64,000 nt of DNA from Anaerolineaceae bacterium (GCA_002699125.1 PABI01000049.1:55543-119542), one strand, 5' to 3'. Shown: positions 32,453 through 42,054, counted from the stretch's first letter. Made by a program: numbers and translations. The notes: generated by a model not told the origin, from the letters alone.

Positions 32453-34789
32453 TTAAGGTGGCCAGAAAATGGGTAAAGCCAGCATGGTGATCAGCAGGAC
32501 AACGGCCGTTAACGGCAGCCCCACTTTAATGTAATCGCTAAATTTGTAGCCGCCTGGCCCCATAATGAGGACGTTGGCCGGGTGTCCCACGGGGCTGAGG
32601 AAGCTGGCGGAAGCGGCAATGGCCACCAGCATCATGAAGGAATAGGGTGACGCGCCTAAATCTTGGGCGGTGCTGATGGCGATGGGGGCCATGAGCACGG
32701 TGACGACTGGATTGGGCATCACCTGAGAAGCCAGGTTGGTAAGCAGAAACAGGCCGATGAGAACGGCCGTAATCCCCAGACCTCCCCCCACGCCCACCAC
32801 AAGTTCTGCCAAAAATTGCGCCGCACCGCTGCTTTGCATGGCAAGGCCCAGCGGCAGCATCCCGGCGATGAGGAAAACCGCTTTCCAATCGATGTAGCGG
32901 TACGCCTCTTCCATTGTCAGGCAGCCGGTGAGGATCATCAACGTGGCCCCAATGATGGCAGCAATAGCGATGGGCAGCCAGCCGGTGATGACCGGCACCA
33001 GCATCGCCAGCAGGGCCAGCACCGCCAGGGGCGCTTTCTCCAGCTTTGGCGGCGGCTGGGATTCGGGGTGCAGCACCACAAAGTCAGGTTCCTGCCCCAG
33101 CAGGTTCAGCTTTTCCCGTGCGCCGTGCAGTAGCAGGGCATCCCCCATTTGCAGGTTCATTTCCCGCAAATTGTGGCGGTACGGCCTGCCTCGCCGCCAG
33201 ATGGCCAGCACGTTGAGACCGTACTTTTCCCGGAAAAAAATCTCTTGCAGAGTGCGTCCTTCCAGGGTGGTGTAGGGCGAGAGGATAACTTCCACCAGGC
33301 CAACGCGATCTGATTCCAGCGTTTGTGGATCGATGAATGCCTCGTCGGTTTCTAGCTCTTCCAGGCCGCGCAAAATGGCAATATCTTTTTTGTGGCCTTG
33401 TACCAGCAGGCGATCCCCGGCCTCTAGCAGCTCGTCGGGATTCGGCCGCAGATGGGATTTGTCCTGGCGCACGATGCCCAACACGGTCAGACCAAAGGCA
33501 TCGCCTAACCGGCTGTCGCGTAAGGAACGGCCGTTCAGCAGCGAATCTTCCGGCAGGCGAATAAACACCAGACTGTCATCCAAATGATAAGCAGCCAATG
33601 ATTGCGAGGGCGTGACCACAAAAGCGTTACTGTTTTTTAAGGCGTCTATTTCTTCCTGTGTGCCCTGCACCAGCAGCGTGTCGGCCGCTTGCAGCGGGAG
33701 GAGTTGGAAATTTCGCACCAGTACCTCACCGTTACGTTTCAGCGCTAACACGTTTGAGCCGTATCGCTGCCGAAAGCGCACCGTTTCCAGATTTTGCCCC
33801 AGAAAATCGGCCGTGGGCTTGGGCCGCGCTTCGGCCAAAATGATGCCAGACGCCGTAATATCTGCCAGAGAAGGCTGCCGCCGGGCATCGCCAAACAGTT
33901 GGCGCAAATGGAAGCTGGCCAGTTCCTCCTGCCGCCCCATCACCAGCAGGCGATCATTGGCCTTGAGCCGGGTATCCTCTTTTGGGGAAAGGATTGTGTG
34001 CCCGTTGCGTAAAATGGCCACCACGTTTAACCCCAATAAGGAGCCAATGCGGCTTTCGGCCAACAGAACATCATTGAGCATCCCATTTGGCGGAATGCGC
34101 AAGGTAAAAAGGCGCTGGCCCAAATGGTAAGCTTCTTCCAGAGAATTGTTGGGATTAATGGATTCGCCAATAACATCACGCCGGGGCAGCAGGTGGCGTC
34201 CGATCAGGATGGTGAACAAGATGCCGGAAAGCAGAATGAGCAGGCCAACGGGGGCGAAGTCAAACATGGAGAAAGGGGTTAGGCCGGCTTCCCGGAGGGC
34301 ATCACTGGCCAGAATGTTGGGCGGTGTGCCAATGAGCGTGGTGAGGCCGCCGAGCAAGGCCCCGGAGGCCAGGGGCATGAGTAAACGGGAGGGAGAGCGT
34401 CGGGTGCGGTGGGCAATATCAATAACGACGGGCAGCAGCAGCGCCGCTACGCCCACGTTGTTCATGAAGGCAGAAAGCAGTCCGGCCGTCATCATGATAA
34501 CAAAAATTAGGCGCACTTCACCTGATCCGGCAAAACGGAGCACTTGTTGACCGAGCCGATTGGCAATGCCCGTTTGAGAGAGACCGCCGCTGATAATGAA
34601 TACAGCCCATACCGTCACAACGGCGGGGTTACTAAAGCCCGACAGTGCTTCGACGGGCGTGACAAGTTTGGCGATGGTGAGGCTGATGAGAACAAGCAGC
34701 GCGATTAGATCGACGCTGAGGCGTTCACTAATGAAGAGGATGGCGGCCAGGCCGAGGATGGCCAGCGTGAGGAGGATGGAAGCGGACAC
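32453..34789 (-). CDS. SLC13/DASS-type permease with four TrkA-C-like domains
   Basis: 778 residues. An N-terminal membrane half (to about 205) with GFSNPAVVTVWAVFIISGG and LTTLIGTPPNILASDAL, and a C-terminal half (from about 590) with ASQVMPNPVVTVLMAPIAI and SPVGHPANVLIMGPGGY, are the two inverted repeats of SLC13/ArsB-type transporters. Between them lie four TrkA-C-like modules (about 215-300, 320-390, 400-475, 490-565), each ending in a pattern like GDRLLVQG; most relatives have two. These probably bind a ligand that gates transport. The gene starts 3 nt after the tandem UspA gene, in one operon with TauE/SafE. Substrate (sulfate, sulfonate or a dicarboxylate) is open. Confidence 0.88.
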   Translation of the reverse strand: MSASILLTLAILGLAAILFISERLSVDLIALLVLISLTIAKLVTPVEALSGFSNPAVVTVWAVFIISGGLSQTGIANRLGQQVLRFAGSGEVRLIFVIMMTAGLLSAFMNNVGVAALLLPVVIDIAHRTRRSPSRLLMPLASGALLGGLTTLIGTPPNILASDALREAGLTPFSMFDFAPVGLLILLSGILFTILIGRHLLPRRDVIGESINPNNSLEEAYHLGQRLFTLRIPPNGMLNDVLLAESRIGSLLGLNVVAILRNGHTILSPKEDTRLKANDRLLVMGRQEELASFHLRQLFGDARRQPSLADITASGIILAEARPKPTADFLGQNLETVRFRQRYGSNVLALKRNGEVLVRNFQLLPLQAADTLLVQGTQEEIDALKNSNAFVVTPSQSLAAYHLDDSLVFIRLPEDSLLNGRSLRDSRLGDAFGLTVLGIVRQDKSHLRPNPDELLEAGDRLLVQGHKKDIAILRGLEELETDEAFIDPQTLESDRVGLVEVILSPYTTLEGRTLQEIFFREKYGLNVLAIWRRGRPYRHNLREMNLQMGDALLLHGAREKLNLLGQEPDFVVLHPESQPPPKLEKAPLAVLALLAMLVPVITGWLPIAIAAIIGATLMILTGCLTMEEAYRYIDWKAVFLIAGMLPLGLAMQSSGAAQFLAELVVGVGGGLGITAVLIGLFLLTNLASQVMPNPVVTVLMAPIAISTAQDLGASPYSFMMLVAIAASASFLSPVGHPANVLIMGPGGYKFSDYIKVGLPLTAVVLLITMLALPIFWPP

Positions 34790-34792
34790 GGT

Positions 34793-35611
34793 TCATAAAT
34801 CTCCGCGTATGATTAATACTGAGCAGGGGGCGTTGTCTATGATCTTGGGTGTGACTTGCCCCATCAGCAGGCTGCTTAAGACGTTATATTCGGCGCGGGT
34901 GCCAACGACAATCAAGTCGTATGCGCCTTCCTGTGCTTCGTCGAGGAGCTCATCGAGGACGATGCCCCGCCGCAGTTTTAGCTCGGCCAGTACCTGGGTT
35001 TGGAGCAGATATTCAGAGGCCCATTTGAGGTGCCGGGCCAGCGGCGTGTCGGTTTGCAGCAGCTCCGGCAATGTTTCTTCCATTTCGTCCAGGCCAGCAT
35101 ACATCGCGGGCATAGATTCGGCAACGTGCAGCAGGGTGACCTTGGCCTGGGCCGCCCGGGCCAGGGCGGCCCCGTTGCGAACCACAATTTCACTGTTTAC
35201 ATAACCGCTGGTGCAAATGAGTAGATGGCGCAGCTGTTTGGGTTCACCACGGGCCACCAGGACAGAAACGGTGGCCTGGTTGGCAACCTTGTGGGTGACA
35301 GATTGCAGGAATTGGTCCCAAAGGGTACGGATGGCGTGGGCGCCCACCACAATAAGGTCGTAACGGCCGCTTTCGGCTTTGCGCAGAATTTCTTTGGCGG
35401 GCGCGCCCAAGGTAACGGCCGTTTCTGCTACAGGCAGCTGAATTAATTTTTGTACCGTTTCCAGGGTGGATGCGGCCGTTTCTGCTTCCTCTTCATCGGT
35501 GATTACTTTCAACAGAGAAATTGGATGCCCTAACAATTTTGCCATGAGGCTGCCCATCATCACCGTGCTCTGGGCATGAGGCATACTGCTGACACAAATA
35601 AGAACGTTCAT
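34793..35611 (-). CDS. Tandem universal stress protein (two UspA domains)
   Basis: 272 residues from the ATG at 35609-35611 (MNVLICVSS), chosen because the longer frame runs over the end of the previous gene. An ATG at 35626 is also possible. Two UspA folds are seen: the first ends with VVGAHAIRTLWDQFLQSVTH and VLVARG, the second with VVGTRAEYNVLSSLLMGQVT and VLIIRG, the ATP-loop and final strand of UspA proteins. It lies between a TauE/SafE permease and an SLC13 permease in a tight operon, so it may sense nucleotide or energy state for transport. This is inferred from context. Confidence 0.88.
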   Translation of the reverse strand: MNVLICVSSMPHAQSTVMMGSLMAKLLGHPISLLKVITDEEEAETAASTLETVQKLIQLPVAETAVTLGAPAKEILRKAESGRYDLIVVGAHAIRTLWDQFLQSVTHKVANQATVSVLVARGEPKQLRHLLICTSGYVNSEIVVRNGAALARAAQAKVTLLHVAESMPAMYAGLDEMEETLPELLQTDTPLARHLKWASEYLLQTQVLAELKLRRGIVLDELLDEAQEGAYDLIVVGTRAEYNVLSSLLMGQVTPKIIDNAPCSVLIIRGDL

Positions 35612-35627
35612 ATTTCTTTCAACCATC

Positions 35628-36536
35628 TTAAAATTCTGGCATTCCCCCGCCCAACAGGCGAATAATGACCAAAAGTGCGCCAATCAACGGCAAAATCGAG
35701 AAAAATAGACGAATGCGTGGTCCGGCAAAATACCGCGTGGCCATTGCCCCAATTTGGGCACCGATGGCCGCGCCAGTGTGCATCACCAGCGCCATCAGCA
35801 CGTCCACGTTGCCCTTCAGGGCATGGGTAAGCGTGCCATAGCCCGCCGAAAACACAATTTCAAACAGATCGGTGCCGACGGCCACATGGGTGGGTACGCC
35901 CAACAGGTAAATGAGCATGGGCATACGGATAAAACCGCCGCCGACGCCCAAGGCCCCGGCCAATACACCGGTAATCAGGCCTACGCCCAGCACAACCCAC
36001 AGAGAAACTTCAGCAATGCCTGAACCGGGCAGGGAGATCATGGGCCAGATGCGGATGGTGTGGACACGGCGCGAGATGTTGGCAAAGGCCAGGACTTCTT
36101 TGACGGCCATCTTTTCGGTGCGAATCATGCGCATGGCTTTAATACTTTCCCAGGCAGTGAAAATGCTGATAATGGTTAAGATGACAATGTAGGTGATACC
36201 GATGACTTGGTCGATGTTGCCCGCGTCTTCCAGTGCTTCGATGATATTTGCGCCAATTTCCACGCCAATAATCGTGCCCACAACCATAAGCGCGCCAAGT
36301 TTAATATCGACGTGACCCAGGGTGCGATGGCGTTTGGCGGCTACAATTGACTTGCCCGTCATGTGGGCCAGGTCTGTGCCGATCACAAAATTCATGGGCA
36401 CGCCGGACCAAAACATGAGCGGCCCGGCCAGAAAACCACCACCCACACCAAAAAAGCCGCCTAACAACCCAACAAGAAACCCGATGCCGATCAGGAAAAA
36501 AGGATTGATGGTGACGCCAGTTATGGGGAAGTCCAT
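35628..36536 (-). CDS. TauE/SafE-family sulfite/sulfonate exporter-like permease
   Basis: 302 residues from the ATG at 36534-36536. Two halves repeat the family motif: FLVGLLGGFFGVGGGFLAGP near the N-terminus and LITGVLAGALGVGGGFIRMP near residue 190, each in the first helix of a half. VIGTDLAHM and AVGTDLFEI follow them in turn. About eight membrane segments. The family moves sulfite, sulfonates or related organic anions. It follows a small membrane protein with a 4-nt gap and is followed by UspA and SLC13 genes. Confidence 0.9.
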   Translation of the reverse strand: MDFPITGVTINPFFLIGIGFLVGLLGGFFGVGGGFLAGPLMFWSGVPMNFVIGTDLAHMTGKSIVAAKRHRTLGHVDIKLGALMVVGTIIGVEIGANIIEALEDAGNIDQVIGITYIVILTIISIFTAWESIKAMRMIRTEKMAVKEVLAFANISRRVHTIRIWPMISLPGSGIAEVSLWVVLGVGLITGVLAGALGVGGGFIRMPMLIYLLGVPTHVAVGTDLFEIVFSAGYGTLTHALKGNVDVLMALVMHTGAAIGAQIGAMATRYFAGPRIRLFFSILPLIGALLVIIRLLGGGMPEF

Positions 36537-36540
36537 GCCA

Positions 36541-36786
36541 TTACTCCATTTTTTCCAGGCCGAGGCGGGTAATAAGGAAAGAGGTGATCCATTCCAGGAG
36601 CACGCCCTGAGCGACAATCAAGATGAGCGTGGCGATGGCGTAAACGAGCGGATTAAGATGGAAGATTCGGTTGAGCGGTTCGCCCAAGAAGCGCAGTGCT
36701 CCCCAGAAGTAAAGGACGAGCAGCAAGGCGTAGACAATCAATTCGATAAGGAAATTTCTGAGCAGAATTTTGTGTCGGGCTTTCAT
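36541..36786 (-). CDS. Small two-helix membrane protein
   Basis: 81 residues from the ATG at 36784-36786, which has a GGGGGG-type ribosome site a few nt upstream; the longer frame has no support. Two hydrophobic segments (LIELIVYALLLVLYFWGAL and AIATLILIVAQGVLLEWI) flank a short loop. No family recognised. Its stop is 4 nt from the TauE/SafE start, so it is the first gene of the four-gene transport operon and may be an accessory subunit. Confidence 0.65.
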   Translation of the reverse strand: MKARHKILLRNFLIELIVYALLLVLYFWGALRFLGEPLNRIFHLNPLVYAIATLILIVAQGVLLEWITSFLITRLGLEKME

Positions 36787-37007
36787 GATACCCCCCAGGA
36801 TGATGAGGCTTTTCTGTTCACCAGAAAACAGAAAGATAACTGCGAAGTGGACTTTAGCGCCTATTTTAGCATTTTTAGACTGTATTCTGTCAAGCAAATT
36901 CCCGCATTTCTGTTGATAACCTATAACGCCAAACGAGACCTCGTCTTGTATCAACAATTCTTTCGGGCATACGCTGTAAGCTTACGGCCGTACCCCACCA
37001 CTAAAAG

Positions 37008-37640
37008 TCATCGCTCACTAAGAAGTTTATGGTACACATCATCCAGCCAGCGATCTTGCGGGGCCACCACGGCGGGCTTGGGCTGCAAATTGGCCCAGAA
37101 CGGGGCGAAGATGTGGTTGTTGTCGCCGGGCAGCGACCAGCGATCCGGTGTGGTTTCCTGGCAAAGCAGGTGAACGTAGAGGCGGGTTTTGTGTTGGCTC
37201 AGGCTTGCCTCTGGCAGCCAGCCGTTGATGTACAGGGTGATGGCCTGGGGATCGGGCAGCCGATCGTATTCCAGGTAGGTGATTTGGCGGAAACGGCCGT
37301 TTTGCTGCCCAATCTTAAACGTGTTCCCTCGTGTAAACAATGGTTGAAACGGGATCGCTTGTTCGTCCGGCTGGCTCAAAATCTGGCTGTCCCGGTTGAG
37401 AATTCTCTCATCGGGAGCCAGCTCATTTTCAATCCTGCCCAAATAGCGCTGGATGGTGAGCTGGGTCAGGCCGGTTTCCTCACGAGCTTCGCGCAGTACG
37501 GCCGTTTGCCAATCTTCCCCCTCATCCACCGTGCCCGCCGGAATTTGCACTCCCGCCTGCGGATGCTGAAACAGCAGCAGTTGGGGCTGACCTTCCGGAC
37601 CGATGCGGGTGATGAAGGCGGTCACTTTATGGACGGTCAT
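37008..37640 (-). CDS. Nudix hydrolase
   Basis: 210 residues. The complete Nudix box G-x5-E-x7-REUxEExGU is present as GTVDEGEDWQTAVLREAREETG within the first 60 residues (the run spans about 37-58). The N-terminal KVTAFITRIGPEGQPQLLLFQ is the first strand pair of the fold. The C-terminal ~120 residues (GRIENELAPDERILN, YINGWLPEASLSQH) are longer than in simple MutT and give no substrate. The family cleaves nucleoside diphosphates linked to another group. It ends about 35 nt before a YihY gene on the same strand. Confidence 0.9.
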   Translation of the reverse strand: MTVHKVTAFITRIGPEGQPQLLLFQHPQAGVQIPAGTVDEGEDWQTAVLREAREETGLTQLTIQRYLGRIENELAPDERILNRDSQILSQPDEQAIPFQPLFTRGNTFKIGQQNGRFRQITYLEYDRLPDPQAITLYINGWLPEASLSQHKTRLYVHLLCQETTPDRWSLPGDNNHIFAPFWANLQPKPAVVAPQDRWLDDVYHKLLSER

Positions 37641-37675
37641 GGTTTATGCTGCGTGAGGCGTGAAACGTAAGAAAG

Positions 37676-38749
37676 TCACGTGTCACGCCGGCGTAAACTG
37701 CTCAAAAACCCCAATAATAGCCCGGCGGCCAGCCCCAGCAGGCCGGTCGCGGCCGGCTTGCGCCAGCGGGCGGGCGGCGGGTTGGCGCCTGCTTCATCTT
37801 CCGGGGGAATGGTGACGATGCGATACACTTGAGCCTCTTCTTCCGCCTGAGAAATGCCGGTTGCTTCCCGGCCCCGCCAAACGGCATTTTGGGTGGGTCT
37901 CAGGCGGGAGCCGTGCTTGTTGGCATACACCTGGGTAAATTCGGCACCAAACAGAAAAATCTGGGCCGAGTAGTAGACAAAAAGCAGAATTGCCACCAGC
38001 GACCCGGCCGCACCGTAAGCCGATGTGGAAGAACCGTATGTGAGGTAAAGCGTGATGAGGTAGCGTCCCAACATGAAGAGGAGCGTCGTTACCGCCGCGC
38101 CCAGCAGTACGTCTTGCCAGGTGAGGTGGGCATCGGGCAGCACTTTAAACAGCAGGGCAAAAAGTATGGTGAGGATGACCACAGAGGCCATAATGTTGAT
38201 TTGCGGCAGCAGCGCGCCAATACCGGGCAGCCAAATGGAAAGGCGGTCGCCAACGGCCGTAATTGCGATACTCACGGCGAAAGAGAGCAGCATTAACAAA
38301 CCGACGACCAGCACCATGGCAAAGGCCAGCGCCCGCTGGCGAATGACGTTGAGGATGCCCGACTCCGGTGCCGGCCGCAGCCCCCAGATCATATTCAGGG
38401 CGCGGCGCAGCTGAGCAAACAGCCCCGAGGCGGCCACCAACAGCAGTGCCGTGCTGGCCACCGTGGCAATCGGGCCTGTTTCTGACTCGCTGGCATTGCT
38501 GATGAGATTTTGGATGACCGTTGCTGCTTCTTCCCCGACCTCATCCTGAATCTCGGCCACAATTTCGTCTTGAACGGCAGCATCGCCAAAAACCATCCCG
38601 GCCACCGCCACGGCAATCACCAGCAGAGGCGCCAGGGCAAAGATGGTGTAATAGGTCAACGCCGCCGCCAGCAGCGAGGCATTATCGCGCGACCAACCTT
38701 GGCCGCTTTCCTTCAAAATTTCAAAAAGACCGGAAAAGAACGCTTTCAT
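37676..38749 (-). CDS. YihY/BrkB-family membrane protein
   Basis: 357 residues. The N-terminus LLAAALTYYTIFALAPLLVIAVAVAGMVFG is the family signature (split here over two helices), followed by about five more membrane segments and YSAQIFLFGAEFTQVYAN near residue 265. After that comes a polar stretch and a last hydrophobic segment (GLLGLAAGLLLGFL), which is extra compared with the family core. Function of YihY proteins is unsettled; the old ribonuclease BN name is not supported. It is probably transcribed with the Nudix gene. Confidence 0.88.
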   Translation of the reverse strand: MKAFFSGLFEILKESGQGWSRDNASLLAAALTYYTIFALAPLLVIAVAVAGMVFGDAAVQDEIVAEIQDEVGEEAATVIQNLISNASESETGPIATVASTALLLVAASGLFAQLRRALNMIWGLRPAPESGILNVIRQRALAFAMVLVVGLLMLLSFAVSIAITAVGDRLSIWLPGIGALLPQINIMASVVILTILFALLFKVLPDAHLTWQDVLLGAAVTTLLFMLGRYLITLYLTYGSSTSAYGAAGSLVAILLFVYYSAQIFLFGAEFTQVYANKHGSRLRPTQNAVWRGREATGISQAEEEAQVYRIVTIPPEDEAGANPPPARWRKPAATGLLGLAAGLLLGFLSSLRRRDT

Positions 38750-38777
38750 ACCCTGATCTTAGGCAGTTCGGTGCCAC

Positions 38778-38905
38778 GGCGCAACCTTTCATTGCCGGTA
38801 GATTGGACTAGCACTACACTTACCATTTTGAACCCTTTAACCTTGTTCAGGGCGGGCTACGTGAGGAATCTTGCGACCGGCAATGGTGAAAGGTTTCTCT
38901 TATCC
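38778..38905. repeat. Degraded inverted repeat
   Basis: CCTTTCATTGCCGGTAGATT and ACCGGCAATGGTGAAAGG face each other, with GTGAGGAATCTTGCG between them recalling the 32295 family. It lies between divergent genes. Confidence 0.5.
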
Positions 38906-38930
38906 TTGGCATGACAAATCAGATTGCTAA

Positions 38931-39617
38931 ATGAATGAAGGAGAAAACAACGTGAAAGAGAAAGCAATGTGGCTGCTGCTGCTTCCGCTGGCCGTTGGGG
39001 TGGCCGCCACGCAGACCGATTATTTACCTTTTAAGATGGCTGTGCCGGGGCTGTGCGCTCTCATTTTGCTGTGGGCTTACCAGGGGCAGTCAGCATATCG
39101 GCTGGATGTCACTGCCATTGTCCTCGCCTTCGTCTTTTCTCTGGTAGGCGACTATTTTTTGTCCAACAAAAGCGGCAATGAAATCTACTTTGTTGTGGGG
39201 ATTGGCATGTATTTTGTGGCGCACCTGGGCTATCTGGCATATGCGTGGCGAAACGGCCGTGTTCACCGTGTCGTCCTGGGAGTTTTGCTGCTGGGTTACC
39301 TCATCTATTACTTCGTGTCCCTCAATCCAGCCATTGACGATGCTGTGCTGTCTGGGGCAGTGCTGCTGTACCTGCTCATTTCTTGCCTGGCACTGGCCAC
39401 CGCCGCAGGCATGACGCTCCCGGCTGAGCAAAAATGGCTGTATGTATTTGGCATCGCCATGGTTGTGCTTTCCGACACCGCCATCTCGTTTAATGAGTTC
39501 CTGGGCGTGCGCACCTTCAACTGGCTCATTTTGCCGACGTATTACCTGGCGCACCTCACGGTATCGCTGTCGCTGCTGCGCCGGCGACAGGAACTGGCAT
39601 GGCAGCCAGCTGCCTAA
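38931..39617 (+). CDS. YhhN-family (lysoplasmalogenase-like) membrane protein
   Basis: 228 residues with about eight membrane segments. Conserved polar residues are set in helices as in YhhN/TMEM86: FSLVGDYFLSNK near residue 65, and VLSDTAISFNEF near residue 185. Human TMEM86 members cleave the vinyl ether of lysoplasmalogens; the bacterial substrate is open. A second ATG (MWLLLL, 38967) is possible. It converges on the LVIVD lipoprotein gene with about 40 nt between. Confidence 0.85.
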   Translation: MNEGENNVKEKAMWLLLLPLAVGVAATQTDYLPFKMAVPGLCALILLWAYQGQSAYRLDVTAIVLAFVFSLVGDYFLSNKSGNEIYFVVGIGMYFVAHLGYLAYAWRNGRVHRVVLGVLLLGYLIYYFVSLNPAIDDAVLSGAVLLYLLISCLALATAAGMTLPAEQKWLYVFGIAMVVLSDTAISFNEFLGVRTFNWLILPTYYLAHLTVSLSLLRRRQELAWQPAA

Positions 39618-39659
39618 CCGCCACGCGCTCGTGGCGGGCAAAGAGCAGGAGGGGGTTGC

Positions 39660-40685
39660 TTAAGGCGTTGCTGTGGGCTGCGGGGCGTTCGGAACAGGAT
39701 TGGCAAAGGCAAAGCTGCCAATCTGCTGCGGGTTGGCCGGGTCAGCCACGTTCACAATTTCCAGCCCATTCCAGCCAATAAGGTAGGCGATATCTCCCTG
39801 CACGGTGAGTTCTTGCAGGTAGTTATCGGTTTCATACTGGCCTAGCAAAACCGGTGCGGCGGGTTGGCTGATGTCCAGCAGATGCAGGCCGTCACCTAGC
39901 AGACCGTAGGCAATGTTTTCTTGCACCACAACTTTGGCCGGAAAGAGAAGGTCTTCAAATTCAAAACGGCCGTTTACCGCCAAATCTTCCTCATTGGCCA
40001 CATCCACTATCCACACCCCTCTGCCCCCGATAAAGGCATGGTCACTGGCTACAACGATATCCTGGCCGGGCAGCTGGTCAACGGTGAGATCGCCTGCGGG
40101 ATACGGCCGTACCGGGTTGGTAACATCATAAATGTGCAAAACACCCTCGCAAAAGCCGGTGCGGAAGCTGCAACCCCCGTGGCTGGCATAAAGCCGCGCC
40201 CCGCTCACAAAGACGCTCCTGGCACCGCTTGCTATGGTAAAGGTCGCCGTGGGATTATCTTTGTCGCTCATATCTACCACTGTGATTAGACCCCATTCGG
40301 ACAGGTAGGCCACATCTCCCTGAACCGCCACATCGGTGGGGAAGTCTGCCGTACGGAAGAAGCCGCGCCGGGTTGGCTGGGTTGGGTCGCTAATGTCTAC
40401 AATTTGCAGCCCGGAATCTGGTGGGCCTTCAGCCGCAGGCAACACACCAGGTTGATGCGCAATGTAGAGGAAACGGCCGTCGGCCACCACCTTCATAACT
40501 TGCCCCGGCAGCGTCACATCGGCCACCAACGCAGGCTCCGCTTCATCAGCGATGTTGAGCACCAGCACCCTGTTTTCACTGGCGATATAGGCAAAATTCT
40601 CTTGCACAAAGCCCATGGCGGCCGGTTCTTCGTTTCGGCAAGCAGTGATAAAGAGCAGCAGTAAAAAAATGATCCAGCGTCGCAT
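39660..40685 (-). CDS. LVIVD-repeat lipoprotein
   Basis: 341 residues from the ATG at 40683-40685. A lipoprotein signal is visible: MRRWIIFLLLLFITAC, with the lipid-carrying Cys at residue 16. The body has repeats of the LVIVD type, each with an element such as VLNIADEAEPALVADV, LQIVDISDPTQPTRRGFF and LHLLDISQPAAPVLLGQY, which form beta-propeller blades. It is probably an extracellular, membrane-anchored binding protein. Ligand unknown. The gene lies close to the PLP-enzyme gene on the same strand. Confidence 0.85.
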   Translation of the reverse strand: MRRWIIFLLLLFITACRNEEPAAMGFVQENFAYIASENRVLVLNIADEAEPALVADVTLPGQVMKVVADGRFLYIAHQPGVLPAAEGPPDSGLQIVDISDPTQPTRRGFFRTADFPTDVAVQGDVAYLSEWGLITVVDMSDKDNPTATFTIASGARSVFVSGARLYASHGGCSFRTGFCEGVLHIYDVTNPVRPYPAGDLTVDQLPGQDIVVASDHAFIGGRGVWIVDVANEEDLAVNGRFEFEDLLFPAKVVVQENIAYGLLGDGLHLLDISQPAAPVLLGQYETDNYLQELTVQGDIAYLIGWNGLEIVNVADPANPQQIGSFAFANPVPNAPQPTATP

Positions 40686-40727
40686 AATATTTACCATTAA
40701 CCATTTGCCATTAACAATTAACCATTC

Positions 40728-41879
40728 CTAAAGTTTGTTCAGCACCCCTTTCAAATCATTAATCAAATCCTGGGCGTTTTCAATGCCTACGGAAACGCGT
40801 ACCAGGCCAGGATCGATGGCCAGTGGAGAATCGGCGACGGAGGCATGGGTCATCGGTGCGGGCAGCTCGATGAGCGACTCGACGCCGCCCAGTGATTCCG
40901 CCAGGGTAAACAGCTGCGTGTCGCGAGCCACCAGCCGGGCCGCTGCCTCGCCGCCGTGCAAAATGAAGGAGATCATCCCACCTGGTCCACGCATTTGCCG
41001 TTGGGCCAGCTCATACTGCGGATGGCTTTCCAGGCCAGGGTAAATCACCTCGGCCACGGCAGGATGATCGGCCAGGAATTGGGCAATTTGCAGCGCGTTG
41101 CGGCAGTGCTGCGCCATGCGGATCGCCAATGTTTTGATGCCGCGCAGGGTGAGGAAGCAGTCCATCGGCCCTGGTACGGCTCCGATGGCGTTTTGCAGGA
41201 ATTTGAGCTGTTCGTAAACGGCCGTATCGTTCAAAACAATCGCCCCGCCCACCACGTCGGAATGGCCGCCGATATATTTGGTGGTGCTGTGCAGGACAAA
41301 ATCGGCCCCCAGTGCCAGCGGGCTTTGTAGGGCAGGGGAAGCAAAGGTGTTATCGACGCCGAGCCAGGCGCCGGCAGCCTCGGTGATCCTGGCAATGGCG
41401 GCGATGTCAGTCAGGCGCAGCATGGGATTGGTGGGCGACTCCAGCCAGACGAGTTTGGTGTTGGGCTGGATGGCGTTAGCAACGGCCGTTTCGTCCGTCG
41501 TGTCGGCAAAGGTGAACTCAATGCCATAGCCGGACAGCACCTTATCGAACAGGCGGAACGTGCCGCCATACACATCATTGCCAGACAAAACATGTTCCCC
41601 CGGCTTAATCAGCCGCAGGATCGTATCAATCGCGGCCATGCCCGAGGCAAAGGCCAGCGCGTGCTTGCCACCCTCCAACGCTGCCAGCGCGCCGTGCAGC
41701 GCTGTGCGTGTGGGATTGTCTGACCGGGAATAATCGTACCCTTTGTGCTGGGCGACGTCGGTCTGGGCAAAGGTGGAGGTTTGGTAGATGGGGGTCATCA
41801 CCGCGCCGGTTTGCGGGTCTGGTTCGACTCCGGCGTGCACGGCCAGAGTTTCTAGGTGGAAATTAGTGGATTGGGTCAT
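40728..41879 (-). CDS. Cystathionine gamma-synthase/lyase-family PLP enzyme
   Basis: 383 residues. Family signatures: HLETLAVHAG at the start, PIYQTSTFAQ, YDYSRSDNPTR (binds PLP phosphate from the neighbour subunit), FASGMAAID, WLESPTNPMLRLTDI, and the Schiff-base Lys in LHSTTKYIGGHSDVVGG near residue 197. GGVESLIELPAPMTHAS near the C-terminus is shared by cystathionine gamma-synthases and lyases; sequence alone does not separate these. It takes part in transsulfuration or methionine synthesis. It diverges from the DUF2723 gene. Confidence 0.9.
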   Translation of the reverse strand: MTQSTNFHLETLAVHAGVEPDPQTGAVMTPIYQTSTFAQTDVAQHKGYDYSRSDNPTRTALHGALAALEGGKHALAFASGMAAIDTILRLIKPGEHVLSGNDVYGGTFRLFDKVLSGYGIEFTFADTTDETAVANAIQPNTKLVWLESPTNPMLRLTDIAAIARITEAAGAWLGVDNTFASPALQSPLALGADFVLHSTTKYIGGHSDVVGGAIVLNDTAVYEQLKFLQNAIGAVPGPMDCFLTLRGIKTLAIRMAQHCRNALQIAQFLADHPAVAEVIYPGLESHPQYELAQRQMRGPGGMISFILHGGEAAARLVARDTQLFTLAESLGGVESLIELPAPMTHASVADSPLAIDPGLVRVSVGIENAQDLINDLKGVLNKL

Positions 41880-41899
41880 GGGTTGCTCCTATAAGAATT

Positions 41900-41966
41900 G
41901 CTTAACGCAGAGCCGCGGAGGCGCAGAGGGAAAGGTTTCTGCTTTTCGGTGTATCTGCGTTAGATT
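41900..41966. repeat. CCGCGGAGG/CGCAGAG-type inverted repeat
   Basis: TAACGCAGAGCCGCGGAGG and TATCTGCGTTA flank a GAAAGGTTTCTG core. It lies just upstream of the PLP-enzyme start and is related to the repeats at 12460, 45237 and 55369. Confidence 0.7.
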
Positions 41967-42054
41967 TTGTTTTCGGTGGATTGTACCAATATTCCAGTTG
42001 GTTTGCTGGCTCTTGTTACCAATGCCGCCCCGGAAAGGGTACAATAGGCGGCGT

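Noticed and set aside
41788..42054. N-terminal extension of the DUF2723 frame
   Set aside because: It overlaps the divergent gene start and a CGCAGAG repeat; the ATG at 42055 precedes the first real membrane segments.
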